Assembly: GCF_002216145.1 (NCBI RefSeq) | Contig: NZ_CP022278.1 | Location: 1,302,001-1,366,000, forward strand | DNA length: 64,000 nucleotides | Direction: 5' to 3' | Source of the DNA: Neisseria chenwenguii | Lineage (GTDB): Bacteria > Pseudomonadota > Gammaproteobacteria > Burkholderiales > Neisseriaceae | In this document: in pieces, positions 22,142-31,080 of the stretch | Layout of the letters: every line of letters starts with the position of its first letter | How positions within the stretch are numbered: the first letter of the stretch is position 1 | Program-made: the position numbers and the translations under genes | Notes under the pieces: model-generated | Told to the model about the DNA's origin: nothing | Database searches by the model: none | What the model saw: only the letters and a program-made list of their open reading frames with translations

Positions 22142-22371
22142 TAGTTAGCCTTCGGATCGCAGACGATTTTTGACAAACGGTACGTTGTTTTTTCTCCGCT
22201 TTCCGGTAACTCAATATTTACCAGCCAATCGCCGTCGGGAAGCTGCTCCGCGGGCGTTCCAACGATATAGGGAATGCCGTATTGGCCAAAGGTTCGAATC
22301 GAGCCGGTAGGAATAGTTTGCGTATCAGGAATATGCTGCATGGAGTTTTCCGATATATATTGATGAATCAT
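22141..22371 (-). CDS. vapX: VapX-type antitoxin
   Basis: 76 residues from ATG 22371 (AGGA at good spacing). The segment GSIRTFGQYGIPYIVG followed by DGDWLVNIELPESGEK fits the VapX (DUF5397-like) partner of VapD. A longer frame upstream reaches 22491 but passes through the hairpin and is not used. Confidence 0.8.
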   Translation of the reverse strand: MIHQYISENSMQHIPDTQTIPTGSIRTFGQYGIPYIVGTPAEQLPDGDWLVNIELPESGEKTTYRLSKIVCDPKAN

Positions 22372-22417
22372 AGGTCTATCCTGCCCATTTTCCCTTTCTT
22401 TGTCAATAAGTAAACGC

Positions 22418-22464
22418 AAAAAGCCCTGCGGCCATACAGGTTTCTGTATGGCCGCAGGGCTTTT
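22418..22464. terminator. Bidirectional terminator, right of vapXD
   Basis: AAAAGCCCTGCGGCCATACAG and its inverse around a short loop, T-runs on both strands, differing from the 21811 hairpin by few bases. It follows the relaxase gene and precedes vapX. Confidence 0.85.
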
Positions 22465-22474
22465 CATCGGGTGC

Positions 22475-23527
22475 TTAACGCGTAGGCTCATTATCTTGGC
22501 TGAGTTCGTGTTGCGGTGTTTGGCTTTTCAGACGATCTCTCGCGTCATCATACTGCCGTTGGGCTTGTGTGGTAAACGGCTGGCCGGCCATATCTTTAGC
22601 CAGTTTGCTGATCATCCGTGCTTCGGTTTTGTGTCCCATTTTGTACAGTTCTTTGGCAATCAGGCCGTATTCGGACAAGATGTAGCCACGGGTTTTCATA
22701 ACCTCCTGAAGATAAGGGTGTTTCGGACGGTCGCTGTTTTGCATGGCTTTTATCAGTTCGGCCGCCTGCTGCTGGTGGACATTGCCGGCAACACCACGCT
22801 GCCGCATGGCCCGGAGCAGCCCGTTTTCCGGTTTGACGGTTCGTCCCCGGTGCTGCCGCCTTGTCGCCGCACATTCTATGCCTTCTTCCCTGAGCTTTTC
22901 GGCGAAACGGACGCGCCACTCGAACAGGTCGTTTTTACGCGGATTGAGCCGCTCGCCGAATGCGTCGCGCATTAACACGCATAAGTGGACGTGCGGGTGT
23001 TCGGGTTCGTCGGTTTTTTCGGATTCGTGGTGCAGCGCAAAAACGTATGGGTGGTCGCGAAACTGCTCGGCCGCAAAATTTCTTGCTGCGTTCAATACCG
23101 CCTCCGGCGGCGTACCTGCCGGCATGGACAACACGATATTGAGGGCTTCTCGGTGTTTGCTGTTGTCGGGGATATTGAGCTTTTTCCAGTCTTCGGTCAG
23201 CGATTTGACGGCTTTCTTACCGTCCAGCTTTTCGCCGGACTGGGTTTCTACCGTGATTTTTCCGTTGCGCGAAATATAGTCCAAATGGTTGACGACACCC
23301 TGCATACCTTTGGAAAACTGGCTGAGCCGCTTGGGGATTTTCACCATCACTTCGGGATGTTTTTTGGCGGCTGCGGTCAGGTTGGCCAAACCGCTTCCCG
23401 GTTTCAGCGGTATGCCCGATTTGCGGCGGTGCTTGGATTTTCCTATCAGAACACCGGAATCTCTGGCTTTGACGGCGCGGGTTTTATAACCTAAAAACCA
23501 ATCGTCGATTTTTTTGTTGAGCGACAT
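22475..23527 (-). CDS. mobA: MOBP-type relaxase
   Basis: 350 residues. After a basic 80-residue stretch the relaxase domain begins; the candidate catalytic Tyr is in NHLDYISRNG and the metal-binding His triad in EHPHVHLCV. This is the VirD2/TraI-like relaxase family that nicks oriT and leads the strand into the recipient. GGAGAAC precedes the ATG; the gene starts 11 bases after mobC. The candidate nick site at 15047 lies 7.4 kb away. No primase or helicase domain follows, so this is a minimal mobilisation relaxase, or its tail has been lost. Confidence 0.88.
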   Translation of the reverse strand: MSLNKKIDDWFLGYKTRAVKARDSGVLIGKSKHRRKSGIPLKPGSGLANLTAAAKKHPEVMVKIPKRLSQFSKGMQGVVNHLDYISRNGKITVETQSGEKLDGKKAVKSLTEDWKKLNIPDNSKHREALNIVLSMPAGTPPEAVLNAARNFAAEQFRDHPYVFALHHESEKTDEPEHPHVHLCVLMRDAFGERLNPRKNDLFEWRVRFAEKLREEGIECAATRRQHRGRTVKPENGLLRAMRQRGVAGNVHQQQAAELIKAMQNSDRPKHPYLQEVMKTRGYILSEYGLIAKELYKMGHKTEARMISKLAKDMAGQPFTTQAQRQYDDARDRLKSQTPQHELSQDNEPTR

Positions 23528-23537
23528 GGCGGTTCTC

Positions 23538-24056
23538 CTATTTGGCAGCCAAGCGTTTGCGGTTGGTTCTCAAAACACCGGCCACTTTTTCGGTGTGCTG
23601 TTTGATAATCCGTGTCAGCTCTTTGATATGTTCGGATGTAACAGATGCGCTTTCGCCCATATTGAGCTGTCGGGCGATTTGGTTCAGGTTGCGGCCGATA
23701 CTCAGAAGCTGATAGTTGGACCGGTACAGCACGTCCACTTCGGCGGCCGACAAAGACGGATGTTTGCGGATATACGCCTGTACAATATCGCGCACGACAT
23801 CGTTCACGCTGCTGTGGTGCTGCGCGGCGGCCATTTCCAAATAGGCGCGGTCTTTTTCGGGCAGCCGCACGGTAATGCGTTTGCTGCCTTTGGGTGCCGG
23901 CAGTTTGATGAGTTCGGGTTCTTCTCTCTCCAATTGTTCTTTTAAAAGGCGTTTGGCCATCCATGAGACACTTGCTTTGCCATACTTTTGTTTGGCCAAC
24001 AGGGTGAGTGCGTCAATTTCTTCACGGCTCAGACCGTAAACACTGATTTCAGGCAT
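23538..24056 (-). CDS. mobC: MobC-like relaxosome accessory protein
   Basis: 172 residues. An N-terminal RHH-like segment (GSKRITVRLPEKDRAYL) is followed by the conserved signature YRSNYQLLSIGRNLNQIARQ of bacterial mobilisation proteins. These bind oriT and help the relaxase melt and nick DNA. It is followed by the relaxase gene. Confidence 0.88.
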   Translation of the reverse strand: MPEISVYGLSREEIDALTLLAKQKYGKASVSWMAKRLLKEQLEREEPELIKLPAPKGSKRITVRLPEKDRAYLEMAAAQHHSSVNDVVRDIVQAYIRKHPSLSAAEVDVLYRSNYQLLSIGRNLNQIARQLNMGESASVTSEHIKELTRIIKQHTEKVAGVLRTNRKRLAAK

Positions 24057-24078
24057 ATTCGGAATCCTTTTTCGTCAA

Positions 24079-24107
24079 AAAAGCCGTCTGAAAATTTCAG
24101 ACGGCCT
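24079..24107 (-). terminator. Uptake-sequence terminator
   Basis: AAAAAGCCGTCTGAA and TTCAGACGGCCT, an inverted uptake pair 11 bases beyond the stop of the 24118-25320 gene and upstream of mobC. Confidence 0.7.
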
Positions 24108-24117
24108 CAAACCATAT

Positions 24118-25320
24118 TCAGCGTTCGGCAAACAGTTCCTGCTGCTCAGGTGTTCTTTCCGGTTCGCCCTTTCCGTTGATACGGCTGATTAGGTTTTCGT
24201 AAAAATTGACGCGGACTTGTAACTGCGTCTGTTCGGGCAGCCCTTTGGCCAACGCTTCCATGCCGCTTTCCATAAACCGGCCGAGTTTACGGTCGGTATC
24301 GTTTCCTCCGGCCAACAACCGTTCATACTCCTGTTTGGCCGTTTGCAAGCGTTCAGACAGGCTCTTCGGCATATACAGGGCTGACAGTTCGGGATATTCG
24401 GCCAATACGTTTTCCGGGGGCAGTTGGCTTTTTTCCGGCTCTTTCGTCCCGTTACCGGTGGCCAGATACAGACGGTTGTTTACCGTTCTGCGGTGTACGT
24501 CTTTCACGGCTCCTTCCGGTGTGGCCTCGTCGGAAAAAGCACGGTTCATGCCGTATTCCGTCGCTTCCGGCCAGCGTACTTCCCAACGCCGGGCGGTATC
24601 GGACGGCACAACCCAGGCATATTCGGCGAACCGTTCCGACGTACACAGGTGCGGTGCAGGCAGCACTTCCAAGGCTTCGGCCGCAGCCTCTGGCGAACGT
24701 TGCGCCGAGTCGATGATTTTTTCCGAATAATGCTTTTCAGACGGCCTTTGCGGTTCTTGCCGTTCTGCTTCAAGCTGCCGGCGCAGGTAGTTGTTTACAT
24801 TGATGTCGTCGTAATACGGGATATGCGGCGACAGTACCGCCTGAGTTTCCACCATATCGCGTGCCATTGCTTCAAATGCGGTTTGGCGCGGATTTTTGTA
24901 ACCGCTGCCGATATAGGCTGATGGCCGGATGTTGCCGTCGCGCAGGTTTTCGATATGGCGGGTAATGTCTGCCAACCGCTGCTGCGTCATCTCCGTAGTA
25001 ATGCCGCTGCGCTTGCCGCTGTCTGTTTCCCGGCCGTATTCTGTCAAACCGGTATCGTCAATGCCGGCGGCGGCCAAACGCTCCTGCTGTTTTTCGATGG
25101 CCGCCGGCAGGCTTTCCACCGCACTGAGCCAAGATGCTTTGAATGCCGTGAGGTCTTGCCCCTGCAAACCAAAATCGGGCAAAGGCAAAAAACTGCCGTA
25201 TCCGTTTATATTCCGGTTTTCAGACGGGCTGTCCGTATTGGCAGCCTGCTTGTCGGCCGGCGACTGCTGTAAAATTTCCATGCGGCGGCTGCCTGCGGGT
25301 TTGTCGTGTTCTTTTTCCAT
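24118..25320 (-). CDS. Conjugative-element protein sharing a C-terminal motif with the Fic toxin
   Basis: 400 residues, soluble, no catalytic motif recognised. The N-terminal 70 residues are low-complexity, the centre is rich in charged helices, and residues about 330-390 contain LPEQTQLQVRVNFYENL, matching the Fic protein's LPPQAQLQAKVNLYQS. It lies just upstream of mobC-mobA in the same direction, separated by an uptake-sequence terminator. It may be a relaxosome or substrate-presentation protein; this rests on the shared motif and context only. An in-frame uptake sequence (QRPSEK) lies near residue 195. Confidence 0.6.
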   Translation of the reverse strand: MEKEHDKPAGSRRMEILQQSPADKQAANTDSPSENRNINGYGSFLPLPDFGLQGQDLTAFKASWLSAVESLPAAIEKQQERLAAAGIDDTGLTEYGRETDSGKRSGITTEMTQQRLADITRHIENLRDGNIRPSAYIGSGYKNPRQTAFEAMARDMVETQAVLSPHIPYYDDINVNNYLRRQLEAERQEPQRPSEKHYSEKIIDSAQRSPEAAAEALEVLPAPHLCTSERFAEYAWVVPSDTARRWEVRWPEATEYGMNRAFSDEATPEGAVKDVHRRTVNNRLYLATGNGTKEPEKSQLPPENVLAEYPELSALYMPKSLSERLQTAKQEYERLLAGGNDTDRKLGRFMESGMEALAKGLPEQTQLQVRVNFYENLISRINGKGEPERTPEQQELFAER

Positions 25321-25335
25321 TGCTTACTCCCGGAT

Positions 25336-25367
25336 AAAAAACAGCCCGAAGCACAGCAGCTTCGGGC
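25336..25367 (-). terminator. Terminator after the 25416 gene
   Basis: GCCCGAAGC and GCTTCGGGC with a 6-base loop, followed on the minus strand by TGTTTTTT. Confidence 0.85.
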
Positions 25368-25415
25368 ATGGATGGATTGTCGCAACCGTTCAAATCTCGG
25401 CAGAGTTTTCCGGAA

Positions 25416-25682
25416 TCATGATGTTTCTTTCCCGATATTCCAGTCTTCGGCCTTATCCACCGCGTCCCTGTCGACATATCGGATCCGGCTTCCTTCTGTC
25501 GATACGTAACGGTTTCCGTACACACGGATTTTCAGACGGCCTTCCGTCATTTTTTTCAAAACGTCGCAATACATCAGATAGTCGATTTTGGACCGGCTGT
25601 TCAACGAATGCGTACACTTCAACACATGAATGCCTGCCCAGTGTTCAGGCCGGTTCGGATGCAGTCTTCTGCTGATACCCAT
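25416..25682 (-). CDS. Hypothetical protein upstream of the mobilisation genes
   Basis: 88 residues with AAGGAGA before ATG 25682. Basic, with HVLKCTHSLNSRSKIDYLMYCDV in the centre, and IRVYGNRYVSTEGSRIRYVD near the end, a short beta pattern. No family recognised. It begins 13 bases after the truncated gene upstream. Confidence 0.6.
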   Translation of the reverse strand: MGISRRLHPNRPEHWAGIHVLKCTHSLNSRSKIDYLMYCDVLKKMTEGRLKIRVYGNRYVSTEGSRIRYVDRDAVDKAEDWNIGKETS

Positions 25683-25695
25683 TAATCTTCTCCTT

Positions 25696-26355
25696 TTATC
25701 GTGAAATTTCCGGTTCCTGCTCTTGACTGCGTTCGTGGCGGGGCTGCTGCTCGAGCGCCGGTTTCTGTCCTGCCGGTGTCTGTGTGTGCGAAGGAATCTG
25801 AATCGGATGCGGCAAACCCAGTTTGCCGCCTTTCATCATCTTGGCCGTATGCTCGTAGTAATTGCGCAGCGCGTCGGTGCGGGTACCGCCTTCCAAACCG
25901 CGCAGCGTGTCCATCACGCCGCGTTCGTAAAACGCCAGTTTCTTCTGTTCGTTTTTACTGAGTTTCTGGGCCTTTTCGGTATAGACGGTTTTGGCCGATA
26001 CAAAACGTGTATCCATAGCAGCAGCCTTCATGTTGTCGGTTTGATGCACGACTTCGGCAGGCACTTCTTCCTGTCCGAGGCTGTGAATCGGCACATCGTT
26101 GTCGGTATCGGCCCGCGGCGATGAGTTGACTTGGCTTTCAGACGGCATGGTGCTTTGCGCCTTCAAACGCTCGGCGGCGGCCAGCATTTCGCGGTCGGGT
26201 TCGGTATGGACGCGTTCTCCCTGCTCCTGTTCAGGTTTTGCCTGCGTCTTTTCCTGCTCAGGCTTGGCGGTCTCTGCCTGCCGCTCCTGCTCGCGCGTCA
26301 GTACCGGCTCGATGCCGTTTTTGGCATAACGTTCGCGCAAGGTGTCAATTCCATT
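25696..26355 (-). pseudogene. 3' fragment of a gene cut by the IS21-family element
   Basis: About 220 codons remain, from GIDTLRERYAKNGIEPVL to the stop, with a Gln/Glu-rich middle and a helical C-terminus (KLAFYERGVMDTLRGLEGG, then ALRNYYEHTAKMMKGG). The open frame only starts inside the IS end (GTG at 26370), so the native start is gone. The protein was probably larger, in the size class of conjugation accessory proteins. Its C-terminal helices weakly recall those of the Fic and 24118 proteins. Confidence 0.65.
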
Positions 26356-26395
26356 CCAAAACTGAGCCACAGTTGTGGTCTAAAATTGAGCCACC

Positions 26396-27121
26396 CTATG
26401 AGCGGTGTTTCATCCGGTAAGAATCATTGCCCGTCTCAAAAATATCGCAGCAATAAGTCAGGCGGTCCAGTAAAGCACCCGTCATCTTTTCATCCATAAA
26501 CAGCTTCACCCATTCGCTAAAAGCCAAATTGGTCGTCATGACAATACTCGTCCTTTCATGCAGTTGACTCATCAGATGAAACAGCAGCGCACCGCCTTTC
26601 TGACTAAACGGCAGATACCCCAACTCATCAAGAATCAACAAATCGTACCGACATTGCTGTTCGGTCAGTTTCAGACGGCCTTCGTCTTTGTCTGCTTCCA
26701 ATTTGTTGACCAAGTCCAGTACATTCCAAAAACGTACCCTAAATCCTTGTGTCGCAGCTTCGATACCCAGTGCTGTGGCAATGTGTGTTTTACCCGTACC
26801 CGGTCCGCCTACCAACACCACATTACGCTTTTGTCTGATATAGCCCCCGCCCAACAGCAGTTCCAAGGCCGGACGGTGTATCAAACTCTGCTCAAAATCA
26901 AAGTCGGCCAAACTGCGGTGTTGCGGAAACCTTGCCTGGCTAATCCGGTTTTGGGTGCTTCTTGCTGTTTTGGCTATATGTTCGGCAGTCAACAACCGCT
27001 CCAGAATATCCAGCGTACCCCGTTTGCGACGGATGCCGTCCACTACGATTTCATCCCATTGCTCCGCCATCGCACCGAGTTTCAATTCTTTCAGCAATCC
27101 AACCAAACGTTCATGCTGCAT
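26396..27121 (-). CDS. istB: IstB-like ATPase of IS21
   Basis: 241 residues, AAA+ helper of the transposase. Walker A is GGPGTGKTH, Walker [13 protein letters not shown], and [10 protein letters not shown] the sensor region. It overlaps istA by 11 bases. The protein assembles on DNA and selects the target for IstA. Confidence 0.95.
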   Translation of the reverse strand: MQHERLVGLLKELKLGAMAEQWDEIVVDGIRRKRGTLDILERLLTAEHIAKTARSTQNRISQARFPQHRSLADFDFEQSLIHRPALELLLGGGYIRQKRNVVLVGGPGTGKTHIATALGIEAATQGFRVRFWNVLDLVNKLEADKDEGRLKLTEQQCRYDLLILDELGYLPFSQKGGALLFHLMSQLHERTSIVMTTNLAFSEWVKLFMDEKMTGALLDRLTYCCDIFETGNDSYRMKHRS

Positions 27122-28634
27122 GATGTTTCTCCTTCACCGTATCCGTTTGTTTGCCCGACAAACTCAGTAAGCGGTCATAACGGCTGCAATCAACTGACGG
27201 CGGGACGGTAAGTGGGATGTCCCTGATATGGAAACGGGGTGAAGGCGGTTCTTTCAGACGGTTGATGATGTTCAATACCGCCTCCGGTGTCGGCATACCT
27301 TCGTCCAATGCCAATTCCGCCGCCGTCAATGCCAAGTCAGCATCGTATTCGGCCATCAGGTTCAGCAGTTTGACCATCACCCTGTCTCCTTTGGGCTGTT
27401 TAAGCAAACAGGCTTTCAGTCGCTCTATGACGGGCGGCAGCACCCAGCCGATAAAAGCCCTGCCGTCTCTTAACGCGCCGGGTTTCTTTTGCAGATAGGG
27501 CAAAAAATGCCAAGGGTTATAGCTGATGCCGTCCTTCACAAAGCTGCGCGGATGTTCGGCAATGCAGTCGGTATCGCTACAAAAGCGGACGGTCTGTGCG
27601 CCGATATAAGCCCTAACCGTATTGCCCGCCCATTCGACCGGTACGCTGTAACGGTGACGTTCGACGGTAACCAAAGACTGGTTGCTGACTTTGAGTATCT
27701 CCAAACGTTCTGCCGGATAGGGACGGAAAGCGGCCAACGAATGCTTCTCCCTTTCCCATATGTCGGTAACCGGCTGCCTGTATTCGGGATGTTTGTGCTG
27801 CTGCATCAGCCGTAGGCATTGCTGCTGCAGGTAGTCGTTGAGAGAGGTGAAGGAATCAAAAGCCAAAGTCGGTTTGAACAATCTTTCACGTAGGTAGCGT
27901 ATCTGCCTTTCGACCTGCCCTTTCTCCCAGCCGGAAGCCGGGGTACAGGCAACCGGTTCAATGAGAAAATGGGTCATCATCTGTAAAAACTGCGCGTTAA
28001 ATTCCCTCTCCTTACCTTTGCCGATGCGGGTAACGGCGGTCTTCATATTGTCGTAGATACCGCGGGTAGGTACGCCGCCGAAGAAAGCGAATGCGCGGTT
28101 GTGCGCATCCATCAACATATCGGCTTTCTGATTGGGATAAGCACAAATGAAAAAAGCCCTGCTGTGGCATAAGCGGAAATGGGCGATATTCACCTTGACG
28201 GTCTGTCCGGCCAAACAAACGGTTTCGATACTCCAGTCAAACTGATAAGCATCACCCGGAGCAAAAGCCTGAGCCATAAAGACCGGAACTGGTTTGGGTT
28301 GGTGCTGTTGACGGAATTTGCGGATAAATGCGGCAACGGCGCTGTACTGTCCGGTATAACCGGCATCTTTGATGCGTTCGAAATGCCGGCGTGCGGAAAG
28401 GTGTTGCTGTTTGGGCAGTTTGGCTTCTTGGAGCAATTGTTGGGCTAATGCGTCAAGAAAAGGACCGAGCTTGGGGTAATGGGTTTGTTCTCTGCGGTAG
28501 ACGGGGGGTTCTACGGTGGCGTGCTGCAGATATTTAGCGACTGTATTGCGGGAGAGTTTGAGTTGTTTGGCGATTTCACGTTGTGAGAGTTTCTGCCGGT
28601 GAAAAAGCCGGTGCACTTTTGCGATGGTTTCCAT
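27111..28634 (-). CDS. istA: IstA transposase of IS21
   Basis: 507 residues from ATG 28634. N-terminal HTH ([21 protein letters not shown]), then an RNase-H-like DDE core with Asp in YQFDWSIE and RGIYDNMKT and Glu in [13 protein letters not shown], then a C-terminal beta-barrel-like region. The frame is open to 28763 but the upstream part crosses the IS end and is not used. Apparently intact. Confidence 0.93.
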   Translation of the reverse strand: METIAKVHRLFHRQKLSQREIAKQLKLSRNTVAKYLQHATVEPPVYRREQTHYPKLGPFLDALAQQLLQEAKLPKQQHLSARRHFERIKDAGYTGQYSAVAAFIRKFRQQHQPKPVPVFMAQAFAPGDAYQFDWSIETVCLAGQTVKVNIAHFRLCHSRAFFICAYPNQKADMLMDAHNRAFAFFGGVPTRGIYDNMKTAVTRIGKGKEREFNAQFLQMMTHFLIEPVACTPASGWEKGQVERQIRYLRERLFKPTLAFDSFTSLNDYLQQQCLRLMQQHKHPEYRQPVTDIWEREKHSLAAFRPYPAERLEILKVSNQSLVTVERHRYSVPVEWAGNTVRAYIGAQTVRFCSDTDCIAEHPRSFVKDGISYNPWHFLPYLQKKPGALRDGRAFIGWVLPPVIERLKACLLKQPKGDRVMVKLLNLMAEYDADLALTAAELALDEGMPTPEAVLNIINRLKEPPSPRFHIRDIPLTVPPSVDCSRYDRLLSLSGKQTDTVKEKHHAA

Positions 28635-28752
28635 ACATAACATCCAGGTTGGGCTCCGCTGTGTGATAAAGCGGAGCAGTTTATAACAAACGGAGAGTGG
28701 CTCACTTTTGGAGCACAACTCCCCATTTCCCTGGCTCAGTTTTGCACGATAT

Positions 28753-29466
28753 TTAACAACCAAAGTCTTTCAAGTCGAACATCTGCGCAAATTTACGCAT
28801 ACCGCTTTGGGTTCGGATTTCGCACAAATCCGAACCGAAATGCAGATTACTACCGGCAATGGTCTGATACGCATCCACCGCAGACAGCGGAATTTCTTCA
28901 TATGTGCCGTTAATCAGGCTACCGAAGAAACTGTACACTTCAGAAAAAGGCACGCCGTTTTCGTTTTGATAGGCCGTCAGCAGATACGGATCGTATGGCT
29001 CAAGCGAGCGCATCAGAATCTGAATCTGCTCTTCTGCTTCTTTGATACCCGAATCCAAGTAGTCGGTTTTAATCAAAACCGTCAAGTGATAAACGTTTTC
29101 GTAATAATCCGCTTCCTGGAAACGCTTCAGGTATTTGTCGGTAAACTGGCGCGTGAAGGCCGTCTGAAAACCGTATTCGCGGTCGAATACGATTTTTTGA
29201 CGTTGCAGCGTCCCCCATACTGCCAAACGGTTGCCCAATGTTTTGCCCATGCCGGCCAGCAGGTTACGCAAACCGACAAATGACGCGAACAAATGTTTGT
29301 CGTCCACTCCGTCGAAAGGCAAGCCTTCCATACGGATAACAAAAGCCAAATGGCCGGTTTTGTAGTTAACGATGTTGTTTGTAACGTGTTGGCAGACTTT
29401 CGGTAGAAAATCCGACTGCGCGGGCTGCGCCTTTAGCGCGTTGCTCAAAAAATCGCTGATAATCAC
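28753..29466 (-). pseudogene. virB4: virB4, 5' fragment only
   Basis: About 237 codons of the N-terminal CagE/TrbE/VirB4 domain (TGHLAFVIRMEGLPFDGVDD, then NENGVPFSEVYSFFGSLING). Family members are about 800 residues; the Walker A and B ATPase half is missing because the gene stops seven bases before the IS21 end. Without it the secretion channel cannot be energised. A GTG at 29466 is the probable start, which makes the gene overlap virB3 by 101 bases. Confidence 0.85.
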
Positions 29467-29800
29467 TGTGTTGTCTCCCGAATTTCGTGGCGAGAATGGT
29501 ATTGGTGCCATTGAACATTTTGGCATTGCGGCGGCGTAGGAAATACTTCACTTCATAAAAGTAAATCCGCAGAGCTTGGTCATCGTTGGCACATATGGTA
29601 TGCAGGAATGCCAAAAACGGCAGCGGCAGCAGCAGGAAAAACAAAGCCCTTCCTTGAAGGAAGGGCATAAGCACCAAAGCTGCCATCATACCTGCAAATC
29701 CACAAGCTGCCACCGCAGGAAGCGGAATTCCCAAAACCATTGCCTGACGGCTCAAGGCATTAAATGTATGATGTTCGGTATGAATGTCTTCTCTTTGCAT
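29366..29800 (-). CDS. virB3: VirB3-like inner-membrane protein
   Basis: 144 residues. The first 70 contain two hydrophobic segments (AVAACGFAGMMAALVLMPF and FFLLLPLPFLAFLHTI), as in VirB3, and the region up to about residue 105 matches family length. The last 35 residues overlap the virB4 frame and look unlike VirB3, so the ancestral stop may have been lost. It follows virB2 by 17 bases. Confidence 0.8.
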   Translation of the reverse strand: MQREDIHTEHHTFNALSRQAMVLGIPLPAVAACGFAGMMAALVLMPFLQGRALFFLLLPLPFLAFLHTICANDDQALRIYFYEVKYFLRRRNAKMFNGTNTILATKFGRQHSDYQRFFEQRAKGAARAVGFSTESLPTRYKQHR

Positions 29801-29817
29801 GTGAGAAACCTTTTGAG

Positions 29818-30132
29818 TTAGAAGCTCATTTTACCGCCTGTTGCAAATAACCAAGCTACAAGCGCAATAGAAGCACCCGCACCAACAATGTATAAGCATT
29901 CTTCTAAAATATCTTGCCATGATTTACGACCGCCACGCGCCTGAAAAAATGCCCATAACAGAGTAATACTGAACAAGATACCGACAAATGTATAAAGCCC
30001 AGTACGAAATTTTGTTGCCGCCCCATTTGCGTCACTAAAACCATCTGCCATTGCAATCTGAGCGACTGAAATCAACAAAGTTACCGCAATAGCTTTATGG
30101 TTATTTGCTGCCTTTTTGATGAGATTCATCAT
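29818..30132 (-). CDS. virB2: VirB2-like pilin
   Basis: 104 residues: signal peptide ending ISVAQIAMA, then a mature pilin with two hydrophobic helices (FVGILFSITLLWAF and YIVGAGASIALVAWLFATG) separated by a basic loop, the layout of VirB2/TrbC conjugative pilins. AAAGGAAAA precedes the start. Confidence 0.88.
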   Translation of the reverse strand: MMNLIKKAANNHKAIAVTLLISVAQIAMADGFSDANGAATKFRTGLYTFVGILFSITLLWAFFQARGGRKSWQDILEECLYIVGAGASIALVAWLFATGGKMSF

Positions 30133-30201
30133 AATTTTTTTCCTTTAAAAAAACAAAAAAAGCCGCATAAAGCGGCAACAAAAAAAGCCCGAAGGCCACA
30201 C

Positions 30202-30825
30202 TTAAAATTCTTGAAACACGTCCCACGCTTCATGCCGGCGTTTCATGGCTACCGGAACAGCCTTGGCCATTTCTACTTGGGCAACAGCCATTTTCGGTTT
30301 GACAGACGGCTTAACGGGCGGAGCATAAGAAGCAGTCATCAAAGACGGATTCTTACTCAGGCGTGCGTAGCGGTATTTCACGTTTTTGACATACGCACGT
30401 GTTTCGGCATAAGGCGGAATACCACGGTATTTGTCGACAGCACCTTCTCCGGCGTTGTATCCGGCCAAAACCAAATCAATATTGCACCCCGTCGGGTGAT
30501 TTTTATCAGGATAACGGTTGCACAAAAAACGCAGATAACGCGTACCGGCAATCAGATTCGGCTCAGGCTGATACAGATGCTTCAGATTTACGCCCATCCG
30601 CGCTGCCGTCGGCGGAATCACCTGCATCAGGCCGCGTGCGTTTTTGTGTGATAAGGCGTTCGGGTTTCCCGAGCTTTCCCGTCCCATCACCGCCCAAATC
30701 ATGTTCGGGTCAAGACGCTGGGCTGCTGCGTATTTCTCGACTAAAGCGGCATATTGCGGAAAGGTAAGCCTTTCCGCCTGAGCCGCTGATGCGGTAAAAA
30801 TCATCGCCATCAAAACATACTTCAT
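30202..30825 (-). CDS. virB1: VirB1-like lytic transglycosylase
   Basis: 207 residues: signal peptide (cleaved after AAQA), then a soluble lytic transglycosylase domain with the catalytic Glu in GRESSGNP, the GLMQVIPPTAARMG motif and NIDLVLAGYNAGEGAV. It opens the murein for assembly of the secretion channel. First gene of the virB1-B2-B3-B4 string. Confidence 0.92.
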   Translation of the reverse strand: MKYVLMAMIFTASAAQAERLTFPQYAALVEKYAAAQRLDPNMIWAVMGRESSGNPNALSHKNARGLMQVIPPTAARMGVNLKHLYQPEPNLIAGTRYLRFLCNRYPDKNHPTGCNIDLVLAGYNAGEGAVDKYRGIPPYAETRAYVKNVKYRYARLSKNPSLMTASYAPPVKPSVKPKMAVAQVEMAKAVPVAMKRRHEAWDVFQEF

Positions 30826-31025
30826 TCAACCTCCTGTTGGAAAAAAATAAAAAAGCAATATTTAAAGCCCTCCAAACAAAGGGCTTAAATATTGCTTCTG
30901 CATTATTTCTATGTACTAAAACTGTGTGCCAAATTTGTGACTGAAAGTACCTGAATTGTACTGTTTTATATTGAAGTTGCAGGCTTCACTCTTTTTTAAA
31001 AACAATCAGTTATATTTTATATTAT
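30826..31025. other. AT-rich segment between virB1 and attR
   Basis: No gene. A long hairpin at 30854-30896 (AGCAATATTTAA arms) with a run of A before it, and AT-rich DNA up to attR. It should contain the promoter of the virB string and integrase arm-binding sites, but none is distinct. Confidence 0.5.
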
Positions 31026-31074
31026 GGACTTTTAATCCGTTGGTCGAGCGTTCGAATCGCTCACGACCCACCAG
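31026..31074 (+). repeat. attR direct repeat
   Basis: The 3' 49 bases of tRNA-Lys, separated from its 5' half. The T-stem is GAGCG/CGCTC instead of GAAGG/CCTTC in attL, pairing preserved. This is probably the original chromosomal 3' end. Confidence 0.9.
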
Positions 31075-31080
31075 ATATTG

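Larger units (their letters stand above)
26356..28746 (-). mobile_element. IS21-family insertion sequence
   Basis: About 2.39 kb with istA and istB on the minus strand. Both ends carry pairs of related repeats: AAAACTGAGCCA outermost and AAAATTGAGCCA or AAAAGTGAGCCA inside, typical of multi-repeat IS21 ends. Flanking bases show no clear target duplication, and the genes on either side (virB4 5' part, and a different gene's 3' part) do not belong together, so a deletion accompanied or followed insertion. Confidence 0.88.
2419..31074. mobile_element. tRNA-Lys-integrated genomic island (decayed ICE/IME)
   Basis: The segment lies between two 49-base copies of the tRNA-Lys 3' end. It contains an integrase reading toward the tRNA gene, a small HTH/excisionase-like gene, IncP-like traK, traL, traM and trbM homologues, a candidate oriT, a MOBP relaxase with MobC, a virB1-B4 stub, a repressor/Cro switch, a replication-like gene, about nine toxin-antitoxin-like modules and an IS21-family element. 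Many genes are more AT-rich than the flanking chromosome. Because virB5-virB11 and virD4 are missing and virB4 is truncated, self-transfer is unlikely; mobilisation by a helper is possible. Boundaries are directly visible; the mobility status is inference. Confidence 0.9.
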
